Notes under the pieces: model-generated
Databases searched by the model: none
Told to the model about the DNA's origin: nothing
What the model saw: only the letters and a program-made list of their open reading frames with translations
Translations under genes and position numbers: made by a program
Shown: one piece after another, positions 1 to 11,100 of the stretch
How the letters are laid out: every line of letters begins with the position of its first letter
Numbering within the stretch: the first letter of the stretch is position 1
Origin: Eutrigla gurnardus
Lineage: Eukaryota > Chordata > Actinopteri > Perciformes > Triglidae
Reading direction: 5' to 3'
Length of the DNA: 64,000 bases
NCBI GenBank assembly: GCA_963514095.1
Contig: OY741287.1
Span: 13,164,944 to 13,228,943 of the forward strand

Positions 1-149
1 TATGAGTGCATATATTGTCTTATTTTATCAAGTAAAATATAAGTTATAGGTTTACTCAACAGCAGTTAACTCAAAGTTCCACATCTTATCAAAAACAATC
101 CTCCCCCCCCCGGGGAGGGGGGGCAAACGGGCTTTGGCCGGTTGTACAT

Positions 150-610
150 ACGTCATCACGTCCTAATACTACACACACATGGCGTGATGTTGTTTTTAAG
201 GAGCGCCGTCTCTGCTTATATTTCTCGACAACACTCGACCTGCATCAGCGCATGTGCGCACGAGCGGATCTGTGCGAGCAGACAGCGCGAGCGCAGCGGG
301 TTTTGGACGGAGACACACAGCCGCATTTTTATTATGTAAAAATAAATAATAATGTAATGTAATAAAATAAATATTATGGACCCTATGGACCGGTTCCGCT
401 CACACCACGAGTCTGAAGAGTGCAACAGCTTATCAAAATACAGTGTCAACGTTCCGTGTTTTCAAAGTAGAAAGCGACATCGTGGTGGTTTAACGAGGCG
501 GAACGGCATCAGAACAACATCAAGCGTGTAAAGTACACGAAGAAGAACGTAGCGGGGGCGCGCGGCGAGGATTGTTGCGGCCGCGCGTCTTGCGGAGCAA
601 GTCTGCTGTG
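150..610 (-). mobile_element. Inverted fragment of the hAT MITE family found at 5555-6321
   Basis: Read on the minus strand, this segment matches about 5780-6180 and 63,740-64,000: the same start MSLSTLKTRK at the former N-terminus and the same block with SSDSWCERNR in a different frame. All copies hit a stop soon after, so none encodes a full protein. This copy carries an AT-rich insertion around 335-375 that the others lack. Confidence 0.55.
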
Positions 611-638
611 CTGCGCGGAGGCGCTCCTAATGTAAATG

Positions 639-700
639 ATTATTGATTTATGAATGAATTGATAGGTAGCCACCTATCAATTCATTCATAAATCAATAAT
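639..700. repeat. Perfect 29-bp inverted repeat (hairpin)
   Basis: Arms 639-667 and 672-700 are exact reverse complements around the loop agcc. It sits inside the hAT remnant and is followed by a T-run at 719-728. It could form a cruciform, or be the fold of a small nested palindromic element. Confidence 0.85.
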
Positions 701-795
701 TTATTTTTGGTATATTGATTTTTTTTTTTGGCCTGGCGGCAGGTCTCCTTGGCCTGGCGGGCCGCCAGGCCTGTACAATGGTAGGGGAAACACTG

Positions 796-944
796 CACCT
801 GTCAGCTGACTGGAGATGACGTGTGATTGGTTGATGTAAGATGGGACAAACTCCTCATTGGTTAGTGAAGTTCAAGTTTCTCCTGACAGACATTTTACCA
901 GTTTAGTGGACGTTAGAAAATACTCCATAGTACATAATGATATT
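796..944. repeat. Duplicated SRCR-gene intron segment, copy 1
   Basis: Nearly identical to 10,361-10,507 and 58,525-58,672. The segment ends in ATGATATT, which is the 8-bp target duplication of the large hAT in copies 1 and 3. In copy 2 (10,361 onward) ATGATATT continues without interruption into catggtatatat. Confidence 0.85.
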
Positions 945-979
945 CAGAGATGGACATAGTACACGACCCCAGTACTTGA

Positions 980-2100
980 CAGAGCTGCAAACTTGTCGCT
1001 TTTCGGCGACAATCGCCGTTTTCTTGGTCAATTTGGTCATTCACGTGGATCGTGTAGAACCGGAGAGTTTTCTTTTGGGGGGGGGGGGGTCCAGAATTGC
1101 GAACAATTATTGGATCATTCTTATTGTTGTGTTTTCTGTGCAGTTATGTCATTTGTGTAGTTTATTTTTTATTTTTGTGTATGTTAATCCAGAGCTAAAA
1201 TCCCGCAAGTAATATTCATTGAGAACCGTTCGAGGTTCAGCAGCCCAATGGTGTAGCCTAGTTCCTCTTTAAGAGATGGGTGAATGTGGGTCCATGTGAC
1301 CGGTGTTTACTCCGTGAAAAGGAAGCGCAAGAGTATTTTCTTTGTACTGACTTTCAACCCGGTATGCAGCCACTTGGTAAGCTCTCTTAAGTTCTTGTTT
1401 TCTTGTGTGCTTTCATGTTGTACGCTTCATGTTGTCTGCTAACGCTATGCTGTATCGTCGCTCTGTGTTTTGTCCGCTCCCCTGTATTGTAAGTTAAAGC
1501 AAACGCGATAACGCTATGCTCCGGTAGATCCAAGCAGTTAAGTTACTGACAATAGAAGTTAAAAGTTAATGAAATGGTGAAGCTGTGGCACATAAAGATA
1601 ATATTTGGATTTATAACGTTGTTGTTCCATCCGTGTTTATCCATACTTGTTTGTTTAGTTTTGATGAGTGAATCACAGGGACCGGCACTTGACGTGGGGG
1701 CTGCACTTCCTGGTTTGCCGCGGGGCATCATGGGAGCTGTAGTTTTTGTTCACGGAGAAAGGTTGAATGCACTTTTGCATGGTTTTTCGTTATTGAACAA
1801 TAATAATTGACATTTCTCTGGGCCAATCGGAATCTCAGCACTTGCTTCAGAATCTTTCTTATAATTGACATTTCTCTGAGCCAATCGGAATCTTGAAGCA
1901 CACAGCGCCAACTGAGCTCGCCATTGGATGAGACGGTCGCCTGGCTACCGCGCAAATCCCTCAATGACAATGATTTTTGAGAAAGTATGCTGAGTTTTGT
2001 TAAGTCACGCTCAGACTAGTGTCATTTGCATAGTACCATCAAAAAAAAAATCCCCCCGTGACACTGTCACCTTTTTTCCTCTGAGGAGTTTGCAGGTCTG
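980..2100. mobile_element. Nested non-autonomous element with CAGA(G/C)CTGCAAACT termini
   Basis: The left end CAGAGCTGCAAACTTG and the right end, whose reverse complement is CAGACCTGCAAACTCC, are imperfect terminal inverted repeats. The host hexamer acttga flanks both sides (974-979, 2101-2106). In the paralogous hAT at 58,673 the same site reads ccagtacttgagtaagag without a break, which proves insertion. The 6-bp duplication is shorter than the usual hAT 8 bp. There is no credible ORF. It contains a direct repeat (aattgacatttctctg near 1806 and 1863). Confidence 0.8.
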
Positions 2101-2591
2101 ACTTGAGTAAGAGTACAAATACTACTGATCAACATTTACTCCGTTACAAGTAAAAGTAGCTCAGTCGACATGGTACTCGAGTAAGAGTAAAAAAGTACTT
2201 GCTTTTAAAAGGTACTTAAGTATCCAAAAGTACATGCTATTAAATTTACTTTAAATAAAAGTAAGAGTAAGAGTACATTTCAAATCAAATGAATGGGATC
2301 ACAGGACTACAGCAGATGTTGCAGATGCAGATGTTTATTAACAATCATTGAAATTGTAACCAAATGAACCTGCACCGTCCAACGAACTCTCTATCATTGG
2401 GAACTGGAACCCCCTCAAAGACCAATGTTGTCCCCACACCACTGGTTGAGAATCACTGTTTTACAAAAAACGACATCTCTGCTTTCAAAAACTCAATGTT
2501 GAGGTCACTTGTCTTTACAGGAAGGACAATATAGGAGCACAACAAACTCTGTCTCCCTATGTCTGTCTTGTCTGTCTCCGTTTCAAACCAC

Positions 2592-2593
<2 letters not shown>

Positions 2594-2653
<60 letters not shown>
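2594..2653. repeat. (CA)n microsatellite
   Basis: About 30 CA units. The homologous array at 59,194-59,288 is longer (about 48 units), so the locus has changed length since duplication. ORFs of VCVCVC or HTHTHT here are artefacts. Confidence 0.95.
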
Positions 2654-2655
<2 letters not shown>

Positions 2656-2770
2656 GCCACTTCCTACAAAATGTAGTTTTTGTGATCAACACACACTCAC
2701 ATTCTCACAACACGATGACATTGACCGAGACAAATAGGAAAAACACACGGTGAAAGTCTGGTTAACTTAC

Positions 2771-2964
2771 GTCAACGTGTTTCTTTAAGTTGGACGTGGA
2801 GTTGTTGAAAGCAGAGATGTAGTTTTCCTTCGGCAAACACAATACACATTGGAAAATATATGACTGTTTGTCTGTGTCCATGTTTTTTACTCTGTAAAAC
2901 TCAAACATGGAGTCCAGATAAGGCCAAGGATGTTCTGAAAGTTCCTCCGGATCATTATCACACT
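2771..2964 (-). pseudogene. hAT transposase BED-finger exon, copy 1, start codon deleted
   Basis: Same exon as 59,407-59,619: it keeps CVLCLPKEN, the His region (LKKHVD) and the GTAAGT donor. Compared with the other copy, a deletion of about 27 bases at the 2964 edge removes the initiator Met and the first residues. A substitution also changes the Asp after PKEN to Tyr. It cannot be translated from its own start. Confidence 0.65.
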
Positions 2965-3545
2965 CGTGTTGACAAACACAGTGGAGAGCGTGGCTACTTT
3001 GGCGGTATCCTTATGGGGAGGGATTACGTATTTCTGCTTTTACGTAGATCCCAGTGGAGAGCGTGCACTGTGATAGGTTTCCTTCTTTGACAAACACAGC
3101 TTGTGTTCAATAGTATTTAAAAAAAAAAGAGCAGACCTGAAAGTAACGAGTACTTTTCAGCCTTTCTAGAAATTAACTCGAGCAATCATAATTTCACGTC
3201 ATGAAGATGTTATAGGTTAAAGCAACTAATGAAAGACAAGTAGGCAACTTCGAAGAGTTCTCATCTTTACTCTTTAGTGCAGGGCTTCAGGGCTGTAGCG
3301 CTACTGTGCATCATACTGTCAATTAACATAGCCTACTGTCCATCAACAACATTGGAAATACATAAATACAATACAACATTGTAAATAAATATAAATGAAA
3401 TGTAAATGTGTTTGTCACTAATACTTAAATACAAGCAGATTAGTGTCCACTGGTTGTTTCTATTTGAAAGAGCCAAACACATGCCCACGCCGGTCTGTAA
3501 CAGAAATGAACTGCTGGCAGATTTCTGTCAGATCACTATTGTCAA

Positions 3546-4825
3546 GTCTCTTCCTTCATCTCATCCAGCTTCTCCTTCTCTACCTCCTCCAGCTTCTCCT
3601 CCTCTATCTCCTCCAGCCTCTCCTTCTCCTCCTGCCTCTCTTCCTCTACCTCCTCCATCTCCTCCAGCCTCTCCTTCTCCTCCTGCCTCTCTTCCTCTAC
3701 CTCCTCCATCTCCTCCAGCCTCTCCTTCTCCTCCTGCCTCTCTTCCTCTACCTCCTCCATCTCCTCCAGCCCCTCCTTCTCCTCCTGCCTCTCTTCCTCT
3801 ACCTCCTCCATCTCCTCCAGCTTCTCCTCCTCTATCTCCTCCAGCCTCTCCTTCTCCTCCTGCCTCTCTTCCTCTACCTCCTCCATCTCCTCCAGCCTCT
3901 CCTTCTCCTCCTGCCTCTCTTCCTCTACCTCCTCCATCTCCTCCAGCCTCTCCTTCTCCTCCTGCCTCTCTTCCTCTACCTCCTCCATCTCCTCCAGCTT
4001 CTCCTCCTCTATCTCCTCCAGCCTCTCCTTCTCCTCCTGCCTCTCTTCCTCTACCTCCTCCATCTCCTCCAGCCTCTCCTTCTCCTCCTGCCTCTCTTCC
4101 TCTACCTCCTCCATCTCCTCCAGCTTCTCCTCCTCTATCTCCTCCAGCCTCTCCTTCTTTACCTCCTCCTGCCTCTCTTCCTTCATCTCCTCCAGCTTCT
4201 CCTCCTCTATCTCCTCCAGCCTCTCCTTCTCCTCCTGCCTCTCTTCCTCTACCTTCTCTGGCCTCTCCTCCATCTCATCCAGCTTCTCCTCCTCCATCTC
4301 CTCCAGCTTCTCCTTCTCTACCTCCTCCTGCCTCTCTTCCTTCATCTCCTCCAGCTTCTCCTCCTCTATCTCCTCCAGCCTCTCTTCCTCTACCTTCTCT
4401 GGTCTCTCCTCCTCCATCTCCTCCAGCCTCTCCTCCTCCATCTCCTCCAGCCTCTCCTCCTCTATCTCCTCCTGCCTCTCTTCCTTCATCTCCTCCAGCT
4501 TCTCCTCCTCTATCTCCTCCAGCCTCTCCTTCTCCTCCTGCCTCTCTTCCTCTACCTTCTCTGGCCTCCCCTCTATCTGCTCCAGCTTCTCCTCCTCTAT
4601 CTCCTCCAGCCTCTCCTTCTCTACCTTCTCCTGCCTCTCTTCCTTCATCTCCTCCAGCTTCTCCTCCTCCAGCTTCTCCTCCTCTATCTCCTCCAGCCTC
4701 TCTTCCTCTACCTTCTCCAGCCTCTCCTTCTCCTCCTCCTCCAGCCTCTCCTCCTCTATCTCCTCCAGCCTCTCCTTCTCCTCCTCCTCCAGCCTCTCCT
4801 TCTCTACCTCCTCCAGCCTCTCTGC
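3546..4825. repeat. Pyrimidine-rich minisatellite, Glu-rich coiled-coil coding potential on the minus strand
   Basis: Variants of ctcctccagcctctccttct combine into higher-order units of 15 to 60 bases, all close to multiples of three. Several frames therefore stay open: plus-strand frames read Pro/Ser/Ala-rich or Leu-rich, and the minus strand reads EERQEEKERLEEMEE-like heptad sequence for 368 codons. The array lies inside the hAT element, upstream of its BED exon in the sense of that exon. The paralogous array at 60,232 is about 0.9 kb longer. I regard the ORFs as a product of the repeat, not as proven genes. Confidence 0.9.
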
Positions 4826-5554
4826 AGTCTGTCACCTTACACAATGTTTTGATGCATGACATGAACAGATACATTAGGGATACAATGATCGTAGAGCTTG
4901 ATGGTACAGTTATTGCCTGAGCAAAAAAGGCTTTTACTAAATATTAAGAGTACTTAATATGAATTAATTATATTTGATAATTATAAAATCACATGATCAT
5001 CTAGAATCTGAGGTTTTATTGTATTTCCACCACAAATGTTCTTTATTTCTGTTTTTAAACCGTTGCTCTCTTCTACACAAATAAATGAAAAATAAGAATG
5101 AAAAAATAACTTTTAAAAAGTGTATCTCTTTGGCATTAAATATTCTCTTTTATTCAATATCTGTATTGTTTAGCCTCTACCTATACACCCTTGAAATAAC
5201 TTACACTTTGACTCCTAAAGAAGTCTCTTATACACTTTTCTTAGCAGAGACCGACTTAACCCTTTGTGTGCCATAATCATTGACTAAACACTACGGACAG
5301 CGGTTGTATTGATAGTGACGACACAGTAGCGGCTGAATATTGGTAGGGACGTGTCCCTAGCGTCCCTACCCAATTCTACGCCCTTGAAAAGTAAAAGTAT
5401 TTGTCTTGGAAATGTATTCAAGTAAGAGTAATAAGTACCAAAGAAATCTAATACTCAAGTAAAGTACAAAATCCTCTGGATATGTACTTAAGTACAGTAC
5501 TTAAGTAAATATACTCCGTTACTGTCCACCACTGATGATATTCATGGTTTATAT

Positions 5555-6321
5555 TAGGGGTGTCAACGATACAATAATAAATCGTAACCGTTTAGAAAAA
5601 TCTATAACCGTTTACACGTCATTTTCCCTCCTCCTCGTTTATTTCTCACCAATATATACGGCTATAGTATCCGGCCCGCGAAGGAATATTTACTGGCCCG
5701 TTTAGTGAAAAAAAACATTAAAAATGCTCCGTAGCCTATAGTGTCTGATATGAGCTGCCCTCTCTCATCTCCGCGCAGCACAGTGGAGACTTGCTCCTTA
5801 AGGCGCGCGGCCACAACAATCCTCACCGCGCGCCCCCGCTACGTTCTTCTTCGTGTACGTTCTTGATGTTGTTCTGATGACCGTCCGCCTCGTTGAACCA
5901 CCACGATGTCGCTTTCTACTTTGAAAACTCGGAAAGTTGACACTGTATTTGGATAAGCTGTTGCACTCTTCAGACTCGTGGTGTGAGCGGAACCGGACCG
6001 GACCGGTACTTTATAATCAAAATGCGGCTGTGTGTCTCCGTCCAAAATCCGCTGCGCTCGCGCTGCCTGCTCGCACAGATCCGCTCGTATTCACATGCGC
6101 TGATGCAGGTCGAGTGTTGACTAGAGATATATGCAGACGGCGCTCCTTCAAAACAACATCAAGCCCTGTGTGTGTAGTATTATATGTACAACAGTTGAGT
6201 GTAATTCATGCCAGGCAAAGTTGGCTTATAGTAACAGCACGGGATCCATGCGCAACCACTTACAATGGCTTTGATGTCATGGGATTAGCATTAGCATTAG
6301 CATTAAACGTTGACACCCCTA
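5555..6321. mobile_element. Non-autonomous hAT element (767 bp)
   Basis: Termini are TAGGGGTGTCAACGAT at 5555 and the inverted AACGTTGACACCCCTA ending at 6321. Target duplication: gtttatat at 5547-5554 and gtatatat at 6322-6329 (7 of 8). The empty site is preserved at 10,512-10,519 (gtatatat). Inside is a short relic reading MSLSTLKTRKVDTVF at about 5905, probably the N-terminus of the parent transposase, cut by a stop. It lies only 12 bp from the end of the larger hAT; the same pair occurs at 63,500-63,521. Confidence 0.85.
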
Positions 6322-6789
6322 GTATATATGCTGACACATTTAGACAGTTGAATGGACTATTGTACATGTGATGACTCACACCATGAAAGAATTCATACAT
6401 GTTTTGAAGAGAACAACTATTCAACTGAGAAGCAACATAATCAGTTTTGATCAGCAAGATATGTTCAATCATTAATTGTGCAAATTGTAGATAATTGTAC
6501 TCATTTGCATATATGTGCTAAAATATTTGCAATTTCTTTAAAAGAATGAGAAATGATGATCTGTTGTGAAGCAGTGGCCAGTGGTTTGGAGGTTTACACA
6601 TGTTGTTTAGAAAATATTCATTATCTTTTGAGAATTGTGGCAAAGCAATTGAGAAAAACTGTAAATGATGAACTGATGGTGGAATTGTTTTGAGTCCAGT
6701 TTGAATCACTGAATAGTTTCATGACATCTTTTTCTCTGGTGTCTGGTGTCTTTTCTCTCTCTCTATTTGATCTTCTATCATCTCTCCAG

Positions 6790-7104
6790 ACTCTGTCAGG
6801 CTGCTGAATGGGACTAGTCTGTGCTCAGGCAGACTGGAGGTGAAGTCCAACCAGTCCAACCAGTGGTGGTCCTCAGTGTGTGAAGCTGACTTTGACCAGC
6901 AGGATTCAGAGGTGGTCTGTAGGGAGCTTGGCTGTGGGGCTCCTTCAGTCCTCCAGGGGGCGCTCTATGGAGACGTGGGGGCTCCAACGTGGACCAAAGA
7001 GTTCCAGTGTGGAGGCCATGAGTCTGCTCTCCTGGACTGTAGAAGCTCAGGCTCAGATAGAAACACCTGCTCACCTGGCAAAGCTGTTGGACTCACCTGC
7101 TCAG
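6790..7104 (+). CDS. SRCR domain exon a, unit 1
   Basis: Complete one-exon SRCR domain, phase 1-1: it opens with VRLLNGTSLCSGRLEV and includes CRELGCGAP and LTCSG. Eight cysteines (SLC, SVC, VVC, LGC, FQC, LDC, NTC, LTC) fit group B SRCR. It differs from the unit-2 copy by an extra nine bases that duplicate SerAsnGln before WWSS, and by Ser for Ala in DQQDSE. Acceptor ctctccag; donor TCAG|gtagaa. Confidence 0.9.
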
Positions 7105-8090
7105 GTAGAAGAGGAGCTGCAGCTTTGATCTGGTTCATTTCTGTTCTCATCAAACTCACTTTGCTCTTTGACTGACGACTCTCTTCTTTCTGTTCAGAGC
7201 CTGATGATGTCAGGTTGGTGGGAGGAGCCAGTCGCTGTGCTGGAACACTGGAGGTGAGACAGGGAGACTGGAGACCAGTGTATGACTATTACTGGACCCT
7301 GAAGGAAGCAGCTGTTGTCTGTAGAGAGCTGGACTGTGGCTCTGCTGTTTCTGTAGGACTGAGAAAGGAGTCCTCAAGAAGACCTGTGTGGGGGATCAGG
7401 TCTGGCTGTGTTCATTCTAGATCCACTCTGAGGGAGTGTGCAGCATCAGATTCCTCTTCCTCCATCCTGAATCTCACCTGCTCAGGTAAGTCCCTCAGTG
7501 ACATCATCTATGACATCATCTATGACATCATCTATGACTGTTGTCACGTTCCTTAATCAGGGAACCAGACAAAAAAGGTGGAGACCACACCAGACATATA
7601 CTTTTTAAACAAAGAAATTTATTAAACAACTCAAAAAGAAAAGGAATCAGTAATCGATGGTGTTTTATGGATGCGTGTCTGTAAGTGAGGCGGCTGAATG
7701 TGTATGTATGGGTGCGTGGATGCAAAAACCTATAATTGACCCAAAATAATCCATTACACAGAACACCAGGCCCCAAACAGTCCCCATACCATGTGCGAGA
7801 TCCAAACCAGACCAAAGGCAGAGAGAGACTGCGTAGCCTGAGCAGAGTACTTCTGCTCAGGCCTAGTGGCCACACCCACACCTTGCCAGGTGCCAGCCAT
7901 TCAGCCTGATGAGCAGGCAGCACCAGGACTGGGAGGAATCTCCTCCCTCCGTCACACTGTGGTTTTCAAACTGGGGCGTGCCGAGTAGGGCCTTATGACA
8001 GAATCACATATTTGGACAATGAAAATGTAATCAACTGTAAAATGCGGAATTTCATTGAATTTATAAAAGTATTTAAAAGTATTTGTTTTC

Positions 8091-8126
<36 letters not shown>

Positions 8127-11100
8127 ATCATTGTAAACGTTGAGAGTCTCTACTGTCTAACAACACCGCTTCATCCAGCGTCTCTCCTCTCTGTCAGAGG
8201 GGCGGGGCTGACGCACACACACACAGCACTCCGTGAAATGAAACAAAGATATGGACGGAGCTCTAGAAGCGATGACGCCATGACAAAGATGCATGCAATG
8301 TGGTTGTTTTACTTTCTTCATTCTTACTTATCTAGAAAGCTGTCAGCTGTTGGTAATTCAACATATTCAACATATCTGCTGAATGCACCAAGATATCTGT
8401 ATGAGAGAAACCTCCACGTGTGCTGCTTCAGGAGTCCTCTGGGCCGACCACCAAGCAGCCTGAAAGGACTCCTTCTTCAGCTCCACAGCTTTCTGAGCCG
8501 CTGGTTTCCACCAGCAGGTTCTTTGGTTGCCACCATAGCAGGCACCAAAAGTGGCCACAACTCTGAGCAGCTCAGTCGGGGGCTCGTCAGTATCTCCACC
8601 CCCACGTGGAGTCCTTCACCCTGAACACCTCCTTACAGGGCTCCAGACTAACTTTATGCATTGGTTGCACTGGTGAGCCTAACTTTTTTTTTTAGGTGCA
8701 CCAGCACAAAATTCAGGTGCACCCACGTTTTTCATTGCGTCGCCTTTAACACCAAAAGGTCACCTTTTCACCGCTCTCCTTTTACATAATGACGCCCCCT
8801 TATGGCCTAGGTTAACTGCAGCACCATCAGCACCCAGAGCACCCGTTTTCTCCAGCCAATCTGCACACTGATGCCCAAACGCAGCAAATGCTTGCTTTGT
8901 GGCAGCATAAATTCCTCAAGAATAAAAAGATCCTACAGGTCACTAGCCTATAGATTGCAAATGGAAAACTGTTTATGTGATCTTAGCCTAGCCTACTTAT
9001 ATTTTTACTTAGGCTATTCATTTTTAATAATATTAGGAATAGGCTACTATACAATTTCCTATTCATGATGTCTCATGCTGTAATGTGGGCCTTCAAACAC
9101 TGTGCGTGTCCATGCTCCACCCGACATGTCCAATTAACATGTTGACCGGCCTCCCTTTATGCAAAATGCAGCAGTAGACAATAACGCACTCCTTCGTAGA
9201 GACTCTTCCACAAACGCACTATTACCGGCCATATTCTGACCGCACTCCCGACAATAAATGCAGTGCATTGAGTCCCTTTCTTCATCGTACATCAGCCAGG
9301 GGAATTGCTTCAACCAGTCCTGTCTGAAGGCATATTTTGGGGCTTTTTAATTAATTAATTAATTGTCTTGGGGCCAGGCTTTCTGCCTCTCTTCATTTTC
9401 AAAGAAAAGTACCGGCTCAGCTCGCTCGCATTTTTCGAACTGACACAATTTACAGCAGTGAAAAGGACCACAGCCAATCAGAGGCAAGGACCCGCCCGAG
9501 CTCTGTCTCTTATTGGTTTAGATCACGTTTCTAAACACAGCTTTATTCTCAGGAAGATAAGAGAGAATCCAAAGCTGTAACTTCTCTGTGTGGAGAGCAA
9601 CGGTTGTGGAGTCTCTGAGCAGAAGGAACAGAATAGAGGATCTGCAGATGATGATGTGTTTCTGCTTGAAAACATATTGAAAGTGTTGAACAATGGATAA
9701 CAGTTGTTAGAGTGTATTCATGTAAATGTGATGTAACACTGCTGCAGGCTGTGGTGTTCTAAACATGTTCTGGTGTTACAGTTTATTTCAATTTCTTTGG
9801 CTCATCTCTTGAAACTTTGTTAATATTCTCAGAACCTGATTTGTCTAAATAGCTTCCATGTTCCAACACAACACCATAACTCACCTGCAAAAGGTCAGAA
9901 CTCACTCAAAACATTGAAGTCGTGCTTCAAAACAAAGTTAGTGTCTCATATAAAAAGTCTCTGCCCTCCAAATGAAAAGTTCCTTTGACCTCATGGAAAC
10001 AATGGTGGTCAGAATGTTTAGATGTTTTTCAGGACGGCAGTGGAGCCTGGAAATGTTCCTTATATCCACATTTCAGGTTTGTCCTATTTCTTTAGTTGAC
10101 CCTGAATGTTTCCTCTACTAGAATGTTCTGTTTGTCCAGTGAACTGAACACTAAACTGAATACTATCCACATGCTGATTCATCAGTACAAGTTTCTTTTA
10201 CAGTATTACACACTGCACTCACGTTTCCATGGAAACGGTTACAGTTGCCCTGTTCATGATGTACCTGAGCAGGTTCCTCCATGTTCAGACATTGTGGTTA
10301 TTCTGTTGTAGTCCAGCTCTATAAATATGTTTGGTAACAGCCGTACTCATGAATAGCACCTGTCAGCTGACTGGAGATGACGTGTGATTGGTTGATGTAA
10401 GATGGGACAAACTCCTCATTGGTTAGTGAAGTTCAAGTTTCTCCTGACAGACAATTTACCAGTTTAGTGGACGTTAGAAAATACTCCATAGTACATAATG
10501 ATATTCATGGTATATATGCTGACACATTTAGACAGTTGAATGGACTATTGTACATGTGATGACTCACACCATTAAAGAATTCATACACGTTTTGAAGAGA
10601 ACAACTATTCAACTGAGAAGCAACATAATCAGTTTTGATCAGCAAGATATGTTCAATCATTAATTGTGCAAATTGTAGATAATTGTACTCATTTGCATAT
10701 ATGTGCTAAAATATTTGCAAATTATTTAAAAGAATGAGAAATGATAATCTGTTGTGAAGCAGTGGCCAGTGGTTTGGAAGTTTACACATGTTTAGAAAAT
10801 ATTCATTATCTTTTGAGAATTGTGGCAAAGCAATTGAGAAAAACTGTAAATGATGAACTGATGGTGGAATTGTTTTGAGTCCAGTTTGAATCACTGAATA
10901 GTTTCATGACATCTTTTTCTCTGGTGTCTGGTGTCTTTTCTCTCTCTCTATTTGATCTTCTATCATCTCTCCAGACTCTGTCAGGCTGCTGAATGGGACT
11001 AGTCTGTGCTCAGGCAGACTGGAGGTGAAGTCCAACCAGTGGTGGTCCTCAGTGTGTGAAGCTGACTTTGACCAGCAGGATGCAGAGGTGGTCTGTAGGG

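Larger units (their letters stand above)
1..795. mobile_element. 3' part of a hAT-like element, left end outside the window
   Basis: The right end reads GGGGAAACACTG at 784-795, the reverse complement of CAGTGTTTCCCC, a hAT-type terminus. The next bases (cacctgtc) continue directly into the intron sequence that is uninterrupted at about 10,361 and 58,525, so 795 is a real insertion edge. The other end and the target duplication lie outside the window. The segment holds a C/G homopolymer palindrome near 103-123, an inverted copy of another hAT fragment (150-610), a perfect hairpin (639-700) and a GGCCTGGCGG-type palindrome at 730-772. No transposase was seen. Confidence 0.5.
945..5534 (-). mobile_element. 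hAT element, BED-finger (AC9-like) type, copy 1, interrupted and degenerate
   Basis: The termini are CAGAGATGGACA at 945 and TCCACCACTG ending at 5534. The flanks carry the exact 8-bp duplication ATGATATT (937-944, 5535-5542), as expected for hAT. The subterminal regions are full of AGTACTTAAGTA-like motifs typical of this fish hAT group. Inside lie a nested element (980-2100), a CA array, a broken BED-finger exon on the minus strand and a 1.3-kb pyrimidine-rich minisatellite. No hAT catalytic domain was found, so it could only move with help from another element. It shares insertion site and content with 58,673-63,500. Confidence 0.85.

Noticed and set aside
2453..2753. VCVCVC and HTHTHT ORFs
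   Set aside because: Translations of a CA microsatellite.
3406..4920. Long plus-strand Pro/Ser/Ala-rich ORF (504 codons) and overlapping Leu-rich ORF
   Set aside because: Both come from the minisatellite, overlap each other in different frames and contain hardly any unique sequence.
7010..7115. Minus-strand and other-frame ORFs over SRCR exons
   Set aside because: Shadows of the SRCR reading frame; no family signature.
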